64,000 bases of DNA, from assembly GCF_014356525.2 (NCBI RefSeq), contig NC_052515.1, positions 26,090,065 to 26,154,064 on the forward strand, given 5' to 3'. The DNA is from Nilaparvata lugens. Its lineage: Eukaryota; Arthropoda; Insecta; Hemiptera; Delphacidae. The notes beneath the pieces are model-generated. The model saw nothing but the letters and a program-made list of their open reading frames with translations. It was not told the DNA's origin and did not search any database. Shown in pieces: positions 55,201 to 64,000 of the stretch; the first letter of the stretch is position 1, and the number at the start of each line of letters is the position of its first letter. Made by a program: the position numbers and the translations under genes.

Positions 55201-56681
55201 GGTGGAGGAGGAAAGGATGGAGAAAAGGAACTAAGCAAATTTATCCTGCTCCTTAATTTATTCATTGTAGGTAATGAACTCTGTGAAAGAGCATTTCGTT
55301 TCATGTCGGATATTTTCCTTTCATTATGCACTCTGTTCTTTCTATTATAGAATGTGTGAGAAAATTATTGTTCAAATTATATGTTTTATCTTTGAAAGAG
55401 CTCTTCACTCATCCCATTAACGAGGGTGAATACATAGAGACTATGTGCATTATCAACGTCGCGTAACGAAATTCATTTACAATTTACAGTACTGACAAAT
55501 ATATTTTATTTCTAATAAAGTATTTTAATAGGGCTACTTAAATGTCCAGTAATAGAAAATAACTAACGTTACAAGGGTACTAAAACTTTCTCAAATTGAA
55601 TATATAATTTTATATCATAAATATAACAATTATTCTTCACCCCAACAACTAGGATAAATAAATGGAGACAGAGTGCATAATAAGCGTCGCATGATAAAGA
55701 TACAATACCAAACACCATGAAATATATTTGCAGGGAAATTATACAAAGTAAAATTATTTAATACAAATATGAATATGATTGATATATTGAATATCTACAA
55801 CGTTATGTATTACACGAAAATGCACTATGACACTCAATATGAATAAATCTTTAAAATGTTTATAATTATTATAGGTTTATAATACTCTAAGAAAAGCAAA
55901 ACAGCTTTCATATTTATCCACTCATATCATATTGAACAATAACTTTTGGCAACAAGCTTGAGCCCAAAACTGTTTAAATTCAATTTACACATCCCAAATG
56001 TAGATTATTTATTTATTCATTAATTGGATAGAGTAAGCATTATCAAATAAATAAATAAACCTCAAATAAATACAATAGCCAGAAAAGACTATTATTATTT
56101 GAAATCATCTCACTTTCATGGGCTACTTTTTCAAAAAAATATGTTTTATTATGGGACTTCATGTTTCCATATTATTTTTTGTATAATTATGTACTATGTG
56201 TCACATTTTCAAACATTCACAATCCGAAACAAACCGAGAAACAGATTTTGAATTTTTAAATTATCACCATGAATTTCCAAAATTAATATAATTCAAAAAC
56301 CCTGTCGTGAGACAATAAGAAACTAATTTCATTCTCGTATCAATAGTTCATCTATTCTGCTGCTAGTGTTGTTTCCCAAGACCCCAACTAAACGTAAAAT
56401 AATTGCATAAAATGTCTAATATAGCATTAATAACTGTATCATTAATATTTGTATCATAACTACTGATTGTACAATTTGTAGACGTGTCTTGTCTCAGCTA
56501 GAGACAGAGATCAACCGTGATTGCTTGAACATAGAGCAGCAGAATATGTAGTGGGTGGAGCCCTACGATCGGCCGTTAGCTGTAGACCAATGAAGTTTGA
56601 GCTCTCCCACTCGCCGATACAAGGCACGCCCACAGTTCTCCAAATATGGGCTTGGGCAACCAATAACAGAATAATAAGTAA
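55201..56681. other. Unassigned AT-rich DNA
   Basis: No gene or TE terminus recognised. A possible reversed LINE-like end lies at 55935-56030 (GAGCCCAAAACTGTTTAAAT and AAATGTAGATTATTTATTTA). 56470-56680 is GC-richer and may be part of, or flank, the MITE that follows; CGTAGGGCTTCGTCCAC at 922 and CCTACGATCGGCCGTTAGCT here are both close to family A ends. Confidence 0.35.
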
Positions 56682-56901
56682 CTATGGTGTGGTCCATGTT
56701 ATAATGGCAGTGAATAAAGATAGAAGAATAGCGATGCCGATTCTCTGCATTAATTATTTATATTTCTACACTGTCAAAAACATAATTGTCATCGTTGTGG
56801 ACCTAGAAAAGGATAGTACCACCGGCTTTGTCGAATGATAGACAAGGATAGCAAAACCAAAGCTGATCAAATACTGTTATTATAACGTGAACCTCACTAT
56901 A
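56682..56901. mobile_element. Palindromic MITE, family A, short copy
   Basis: The left end CTATGGTGTGGTCCATGTTA and right end TTATTATAACGTGAACCTCA plus CTATA are inverted and match the copies at 939 and 15333. The interior is internally deleted relative to copy 1. Confidence 0.75.
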
Positions 56902-57719
56902 ACAAATTCGAATAGTAGATATGAATGGGAATGGAAGAATTGAATACATTGACGCCAGTTAACTCTCGTTTATGCAATTTAAGCTTTTCGTTTACTTGAG
57001 AATGATATTGGTGTAGCAGCTTTTACCTCAAAATCTTTTCAATTAATGAATGGTTATGACCTTATCAAGAAGTTTCCATTGAATAGAAATTCATTCAATG
57101 TTACTATAAATTTATAGTAGGTGTAGAAATAAATTAATAGAATAGCTGTATGTAAATTAGCTCCAAATTGTCAGAACTCCTTATAAAAATCAAAATAGCT
57201 TTAATGCTATCCAATAAAACGGGTTTGAACTAAAAATTTTGTGAGAAAAAATAAAATAAATAAGAATTAACTCTACATAACCTCTAGACTATCCATTTCA
57301 AATTATATTTTGAACTAAAAATTATGAGAGAATCAAACAATTAAACTAGATAATTAACGCTACATAACCTCTAGACTGTTCATTTCAAATTATGATTTTA
57401 ATAAGTTTTGGGCGAACGCTCGCTGTTTTATATGCATCTAATGCTGATTGATTAGAGTGAATTTATGGGGACTATAGTTGACGGAGAATATATTATAGAT
57501 TGTAGCGGGAGGAAAAAAGGAAGAAAAAAAACTTTGTAAGGAGACAGAGATAAAGGGATGAGAACCTAATTCAGAATGAAGACATCCGGACTTGATTACA
57601 GTACAAAGGGAATACGGCTCTTCAGTTACTCTAACGTTTCCGTTAAATATTGAGAGCCTTAAAAGAATTCCCTTTGTTTTCTATTTTATAACAGAGGGAC
57701 CGGAAGCGAGATAGAGTTA

Positions 57720-57925
57720 TAAAGTTGCAGTTATGAATAAGGAAATCGTCCAAGAAAGGAAGAGAGATAGAGATATGGAGTAACTGTTCTATGAATAAGG
57801 AAATTGTCCAAGAAAGGAAGAGAGATGAAGATATGGAGTAACTGTTGTATGAATAAGGAAATTGTCCAAGAGAGGAAGAGAGATAGAGATATGGAGTATC
57901 TGTTATATGAGTGAGGAAATCATCC
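57720..57925. repeat. About 60 bp tandem repeat
   Basis: ATGAATAAGGAAATTGTCCA followed by AGAAAGGAAGAGAGATAGAG and ATATGGAGTAACTGTT recurs at 57732, 57792 and 57850, with a last diverged unit at about 57907. Confidence 0.9.
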
Positions 57926-58880
57926 AATAAACAAGCTGGAATGAAGAGAGGAATAGATGTAAGAGGAGGAGGATTAAAAAGGGAGAAGAAGAAAAATGAT
58001 CCAAGGTTGGAAAGGGGAATATCAAGAATAAATTTAGAGGATAAAGGTCGAGGAGACGACTGAAAGAGAAAGAAGAAAAGTAACAGAGATAAAGAACAGG
58101 AGACAAAGTTGAAATACAGGAAAAAACATTAAGGGTAGGACGGAGAATGAAAAAGTGATGAATTCGTGGAGGGGTAAGATAAGAAAGCAGGAGAGAAGTG
58201 ACGAATAGAAGAGAGAAGAATGCGGGGAGATGAGAATGATAATGGAATAGAAAAAGAAAGTTGACCATTGAAAAATAAAGAAAAGTAGAATATAATAAAG
58301 AAAAGTTGGATTTGGAAGATATGGATCAAGGATGAGAGAATAATGATTAGATAGAAGAATCAATAATCAGGAGACTTATAAAGATAGCAGAAGGCAAAAA
58401 CTATTCAAACGTAGGGATAAGCACCAGAGAGGTGAAGAAGATGGGCAGAGAAAAGTAAAACTGACAAAGAGAGATGTAGATATAATATTAACAGTAGCAG
58501 AAAAAAAGTACAGTAGTAGTTGGAGGAGGCTTCCAGACAGAAGAGAATAGAAAAGAGAAAATGGAGTATGAGAGAAGAGAGAAACACAGGATGAATAATG
58601 ACAATAAAGTGTAAAAGAAGAAAAGTATTAGTTGAAGGAGGAAGAAGAAGAAGAAGAGAAAGGAGAAGAAAAAGAAAAAGAAGAAGAAGAAGAACAAGGT
58701 TGAAGAGAATAGGATGGGGAAAGAGGAGGATGACGTAAGAGAGAAACACAAGATAGAGAATAACAATAAAGTGTAAAAAAGAGGAATATAAGTTAAATGG
58801 AGAGGAAGAAAAAGGCTGAAGAGAATAGGAAGGAGAAAGAGGAAGATAAAAGGAGAGAAGAACAACACCAAGAAGATGCA
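57926..58880. repeat. Purine-biased strand, about 1 kb
   Basis: The + strand is dominated by A and G, with a GAA/AAG core at 58640-58705 and loose larger repeats (GAGAGAAACACA...GATAGAGAATAACAATAAAGTG at 58579 and 58740). Overlapping long Leu/Phe/Ser-rich minus-strand frames at 57903-58949 follow from this bias and are not credible genes. Confidence 0.75.
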
Positions 58881-60090
58881 ACATAAAGAAGCCCACGACT
58901 GAGAAATGAATTTCAACAGATATATTTCAAAGAAATTGGAACATTCCAACGATTACGTTGTAAAGCAATCGCGGAGGAGGAAACTGCATCGAAACATGAA
59001 TCAAAAAGAAGTTAACGAGCTGAAACTTATTGGAAAGAATCAGAAATATTCTTGAAAGAAACTGAATGTAATAATTCAGCCATGGAATCGTTAGTCTTCA
59101 GTCTGTGCTCTGGGGAAATGTTATTCATAGCAACGATGTTGCAATTTTTAAACTTCCTTTCCGAAGATCAAAGCGTAATGAGTAACTTTATTTGGAACAT
59201 TGATGAGGAAATCCTTGACATATTTGTGTGGGATACTTTCAAAGTAACCTGAATTGGAAACAAAATTAATTGAGGAAAATTGATGGAGAAATGGCACGAG
59301 AATCAAGACTGTTCATACTTCAAATTTTTTATTGAAAATTGATGAAGTCAAATTTTTTATTGAAGTCAGAATTTCTACTCACCATTGACATTATTTATGT
59401 GTGGGATGTAGAATCTATTCAACAGTGAAAAATTACATCAATTGGAAACAAAATTAATTGATTGAAAATTATTTGAAATATCAGTAGAAAGGCTGTCATA
59501 AAATTCACTTCACACCGCCCGACTGTGATAATAATCAGTGTTGTGATGGTATTTTTCTGTTTTTTTTTGAGTAAATATACGGTTTACCAACAACTTTCTC
59601 AATAACATCTATTTGTTACATGTGTTTGTAACATGTGTAGAATTTGTTACATGTTTTTGTAAAATGTATAACATTTGTTACATGTGTTTGTTACTAACTT
59701 TGTCAATAACATCTATTTGTTAAATGTGTTTGTAACATTATTTGTACATTTTGAATTCGAATTTTTGAATTGCAAAACCACTCTCTCACAATACTGTGTA
59801 CAATCTGTCAAATTTCTGAATTCTATATTCTTCTACATACTATTGATTTGAACAATTTGCTTTCATGTATAATATTGATACAGGTTGCTATCGAATAAGA
59901 CCACATACTATAATTATCTCTTTCTACAAATTATGGTCTTTGAATATACAAGAACATACTATAATTATCTCTTTCTACAAATTATGGTCTTTGAATACAC
60001 ATAAGTTGCAGCAAATATTTCAAGAAAGTGGCATCAATACCATTATTGTTTTTAAAGATTTTTCAAGAATCATATACAGATTTGATATTT
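58881..60090. other. Unassigned, with two minisatellites
   Basis: 59590-59735 repeats ATTTGTTACATGTGTTTGTA-type words four to five times. 59907-59998 is two copies of CATACTATAATTATCTCTTT followed by CTACAAATTATGGTCTTTGAATA. The frame across the second is only a product of this duplication. Confidence 0.6.
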
Positions 60091-60373
60091 CAAGCCGTGT
60101 CCACACTCAACAAGTGTTCGACAAACATGTTTGTCGAAAAAGTTTGGGCAAATTTTATTATGTTTGACAAACAATGTTTGTCACCAAACAAAATATTTGT
60201 AAGTGAGGAGAACAGGTTTTATGTTTTACAGCTGTCAACACTGAAAATGTTTGGAAAACAGTAATTTTTTGTTTGACGAACAATGATTGTCCGAACTTTT
60301 GAAAAAGTTTGTCCCTGAGCTCCTCAACAAACATGTTTGCCGAACATTATTTTGTTCAATGTGGACACGACTT
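60091..60373. mobile_element. Palindromic MITE with CGTGTCCACA ends
   Basis: The left end AAGCCGTGTCCACACTCAAC is inverted at the right end (GTTCAATGTGGACACGACTT). CAAACATGTTTG palindromes lie in both halves. The arms are imperfect over about 60 bp. The element is non-coding and diverged. Confidence 0.8.
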
Positions 60374-61700
60374 TACTTTCATGTCTCATCAACTGAAATT
60401 TCAAACGAATGCATTCTGTCAATTGCACTAAATTCAACTGTTTTGTCAAATTAAATGTTATCAGTCGATTATTTATTTATTCCTCTTAATTTGGTAGCAG
60501 AGATAAATTTGTGCAAGTTTAACATTGTTTCATTCACAGTATAAACCATGAAAATATGAAAAATGAATGGAGATACTCCATCCCACGAGGCTAAGCCTCA
60601 GTCTTTACTTTTCTTTACTTTATTTAACTTTACTTTCAACTTTATTTTATTTACTTTAACTTTACTTTATTTTACACAACTTTACTTGGTTTCCATTATT
60701 ATTTATTGGTTAGTAGCAGGTAGCCGTGCTCCACAAGGGTGCAATTAAAAATTTGACTGAAAACTCGACCTTTGAAATCTTGAAGAATTTGAAATAGGCC
60801 TATAATCATCATCGGAAAATTAAAAATCTATATATGCAAAATTTCAAGTAAATCAGTACATTAGTTCAGACGTGATGATGCGTCATTCGTGAATTTCCTA
60901 ACATGTATGTATATACATATACTTTCTGGCATAGGGGCATTATATGAATTGATTTTAAAAGAATTATTGCTTTTTCCACACGTTTCTCGGAATCATTTGA
61001 AATTTAATTTTTTTAAACTTAATATTAATACAACATTTTAGATTAAACCATAAAACCATTTAATTTCAATTCTTCCCATCTTAGCTTACTCACTGATCAT
61101 GCCTCATATTTTGTATTCATTTTGAATTGTTGTCACACAGGTAAATCCAAGTAAATGTTTTAGTAAGAATTGGAATCAATTTTATTTGATTTAAACTACA
61201 TTCACAAAAATATGTTTATCATAACAAACACACTCAACCCTTCTACCGCAGATCAATAACGGTGACAACACGAGTTCTAAAGAGTAGTCGATCGACAAAA
61301 ACAAGTGAAAATAATTAATAATGAAACCACCCCGGAAATTTGTTCAAATCCCCCATCCCGCATGTGATTATCAGCACGATAATCCGGCCCCGAAATTAGA
61401 ATCCGCCGCCATTGAAATTTAATGAATTAATTACCTTTCTTCTGAGCCCGGCCTCGTGTCGTTTCAATTATGTAACGATTAATCATGACGGTTAGTTTTA
61501 GAGCACCCAGTATTAGTGCCATATTGTGCTGCGGTGTGTGGGGATATGCTGAAATTACTGAGCAATGGAATAGTACCACTTGTGACTGGATATCTACTGC
61601 AGAAAGGGTGATTAATAAAATATGTTGTATTCCCCCTTCATCACCATGCACTTTTGGTTAGCCTTGTTTATAGTCAACCAAAATTCACAATGGATTTTCC
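60374..61700. other. Unassigned, with a candidate conserved element
   Basis: 60600-60690 is a CTTTACTTTA-type low-complexity stretch. 61320-61600 is GC-richer and of higher complexity, with homeodomain-like TAAT words (TTTAATGAATTAATTACC, CGATTAATCATG). It is not repeated in the window. A conserved non-coding element is possible but unproven. Confidence 0.35.
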
Positions 61701-61708
61701 GAGAGAGG

Positions 61709-61905
61709 AGTTACTGGTTTACTAATTTAGTATGTACTGATTCATGAATTATTTTAATACCCAAAATTTACAATGTAATGTTTGTTACTAGGGTTTACTA
61801 CATAAGTTACTGGTTTACTAATTTAGTATGTACTGATTCATGAATTAATTTTAATATCCAAAATTTACAATGTATTGTTTGTTACTAGATTTATCTGTTC
61901 ACTAA
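61709..61905. repeat. 96 bp tandem duplication
   Basis: GTTACTGGTTTACTAATTTA followed by GTATGTACTGATTCATGAAT and CAAAATTTACAATGTA occurs at 61711 and 61807. Confidence 0.85.
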
Positions 61906-62179
61906 TTTTGTTCGTAATAATTTATGAATGAATTTTATTACAAATATGAAACTCTGTACCTAGGAATAAATATGGATACCACAGTTATTTCATAGTATAA
62001 ATCATATATCACTCATAAATAACGTATTATCAGGAATTTGGATCTCTGTGTTGCCAAATAAATTCAAATCCCCTCGGATATTGCATGATAACCTTATTTC
62101 ACATACATTAATAAAGTATTTCATTACAAATTTGAAACTTTGTACTCTGTCATAAATACAAAACCCATAAATAAATGAA

Positions 62180-62465
62180 TAGATAAATTAAGAAATAAAT
62201 CTTTATTTCCCAGAGAAAACTAAAACTACAACATCAATTACAGAAAATATTAGATTGTTTACAATAACATACAATAATTAGTTACAACTAACTATTTACA
62301 ACATAAATAGAGCGATTTTTTTAATTAATAGATAAATTAAGAAATAAATCTCCATTTCCTAGAAAAAACTACTACATCAATTACATGGAATATTAGATTG
62401 TTTACCATAACATATAATAATTAGTTACAACTGACTATTTACAACAAAAATATAGCGAATTTTTC
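62180..62465. repeat. About 149 bp tandem duplication
   Basis: GATAAATTAAGAAATAAATC, AACATCAATTACAGAAAATA-type, TATTAGATTGTTTACAATAA and CTATTTACAACA occur at 62182 and 62330 with a few differences. Confidence 0.85.
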
Positions 62466-63893
62466 TCTCCATATTTTCCTCAATGAGTATAATCGTGACA
62501 TCATTACGATTAGGCTTGATAATCATAGAAATGATGCAGCTAATCAAGATTGAATTACTGTTTAATCATTGGGAAATTAAAGAGAATAGCCCAGACACCA
62601 CATGACGATTAGAATTGCAATATTTATTTATTGATCATTTACAATCAACTTAAGGACAAAGAAACAGACTACAGTCCAAAACTTCTTCTCATCCCAATTT
62701 CATAAAATAAATTATCTAAATAAAGGTTATGTGTGACTTTCCAATTCTTCACTAATTTCCACATTGAAACAATTAATTTTGAATTTAGAAAGATTAAGAT
62801 CCGAATTGGTAACAAAATTCCTTCTATTTAGTACTCAAAACTGTGAAATAAATATAATACAATATAAAATAGAGATCAGACAGAGAAGCTTTGGAAGAAT
62901 TATGCTACTTCATTCCATGATTGATGCAGGAGTAAATCTCCGAAAATTGTGACTCCGAAATATTGACCGAAAATCGACCCCAATTGGCACCAGTAGATAT
63001 GACTTCTGGAACAGTTCACCAATTCTATATTTGGCAAGCCAACCACACAATTCAAAGGCGACAAGACAAACCAGGAAATAGGCTCCATATCTCTACCACT
63101 CACAACTATACCTATAGTCACTAAATGCAGCAGATAACAAACACACTTCATCCCTATCTTGGTCCATACACCTATATCTATATCTAGTAGAGGCTGCGGA
63201 TGGAGAATAGACTTCATCCCTATCCCTTGGCCAATATAACTATATCTATATTTGGTGAGGACTGCAGATATACCTATACCAGAGAGACTGCAGACCTTTA
63301 CCTAAAGTATTATAAAGACTGTATATTATAGACTGTGTATAGATGATGTAATATAGATATAGTAAATGCGGCATACAGCAAAAAGGCCATACAGCTATGA
63401 AGACTACAAATAGAAGACAAGTTATATCTATAGAGAGCCACAAATATAGATATAGGCCTACTGTGGTTCTGTATCTATCGAAGTGTAGAAGGGAAGGCTA
63501 TAGATTGGTAAAAGACGGTACAAATAATAATCCAATTAATCCTCGAAGCATGTCGTGACGGAATAATTTGAAAAGGGTACTTTTTATTCAAATTAAAAGT
63601 AGCCCTAAAGAAAAAAGACAAAAGACGTACCTATTTTGTAAAGGCAGCAAATTGCAAATATAGGTTTCAGTTTTATATAGCCTACTGATAATTAGACTCT
63701 ACTCAAATAATATGTAGAGTTGTAGATATAGCAAATAGTGATATCAACAGCTGATATATCTATATTCATATACAGTGATATACCCTGTAGAACACCAGAG
63801 AGATACAAAATGGGAATCGATATTGTTATTTCTCAAGCTTCCCTGATTATACCCTTAGATGGCTGAATACACAACAAATAGTGATATACTCTA
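62466..63893. other. Unassigned, with short TATCTATA repeats
   Basis: 63160-63300 contains degenerate repeats of ACTTCATCCCTATC...TATATCTATAT. 62615-62660 (ATATTTATTTATTGATCATT) is another reversed LINE-like edge. No gene recognised. Confidence 0.35.
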
Positions 63894-64000
63894 CTAGCCG
63901 TCAGGCTGGCTTCGCTCGCCATTTCCGTCTGGCCAAGGGGCTCCGCCCCCTGACCACCGACTGGATCGTCCAAAAATGAGATCAGCGGGCTCGCTTCGCT
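63894..64000 (-). mobile_element. Helitron 3' end, cut by the window edge
   Basis: Read on the minus strand the sequence ends GCCTGACGGCTAG, with CTAG at 63897-63894 followed by T. It is preceded by GGCGAGCGAAGCCAGCC-like hairpin DNA. CCGACTGGATCGTCC and GGGGCTCCGCCCCCTG match the 3' subterminal region of the Helitron at 28381-28575. The rest lies outside the window. Confidence 0.85.

Noticed and set aside
27895..64000. CRISPR arrays or bacterial operons
   Set aside because: Direct repeats here have no unique spacers of constant length, and the sequence is eukaryotic in every other respect.

Overview
The window looks like gene-poor, AT-rich nuclear DNA from an animal, most likely an insect. 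The evidence is the lack of dense coding, the microsatellites (GAA, GGA, AC, AT, GATA, CAAT), and many nested transposable-element (TE) families of insect type: a CR1/L2-like LINE, an RTE/Jockey-like LINE tail, a mariner-type transposon, Helitrons with TC...CTAG ends, tRNA-derived foldback SINEs and many palindromic MITEs. A sap-feeding hemipteran is my guess from the repeat style; nothing here proves it. No complete host gene is visible. The only host-type coding similarity is a Tctex1 (dynein light chain Tctex-type) segment at 47755-48011, which carries an apparent one-base frameshift.

Layout. 1-5100: unassigned DNA, a palindromic MITE (939-1333), a 1.6 kb purine-rich block (1798-3391) and LINE 3' ends. 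5121-9225: a nearly complete but frame-broken CR1/L2-like retrotransposon on the minus strand, with a 300 bp R1 repeat at its 3' side and 47 bp tandem units at its 5' side. 9700-13060: minisatellites (82, 42 and about 100 bp) and a CTT block. 14015-16770: an R1 copy, a foldback SINE with a tRNA-like centre, and a MITE that has grown by internal tandem repeats and by insertion of a LINE tail. 17000-20880: a dispersed 800 bp repeat pair with a small reverse-transcriptase scrap. 22000-23380: a second foldback SINE and a cluster of palindromes, including a perfect 65 bp hairpin. 24200-25190: tandem repeats and GAA. 27800-28615: a Helitron inside a local duplication. 29035-32075: a dispersed satellite interrupted by an 846 bp insertion with a recognisable empty site. 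32454-35088: five palindromic elements in a row. 36362-39724: four R1 copies and one R2 copy. 41561-42175: the 3' end of a LINE. 43740-46500: a 33 bp satellite on both sides of an R2 copy that is itself split by a 1.3 kb mariner-type element. 47755-48011: the Tctex1 segment. 49100-53640: duplications and a 175 bp satellite. 55000-64000: GGA block, MITE, purine-biased strand, more MITEs, and a second Helitron end cut by the window edge.

No functional gene network can be described. The window is best read as an intergenic or long-intron stretch built by repeated TE insertion. A few non-repetitive, higher-complexity stretches (14560-14700, 18365-18610, 26560-26770, 32090-32400, 51890-52560, 61280-61640) may hold regulatory DNA, but that is inference.
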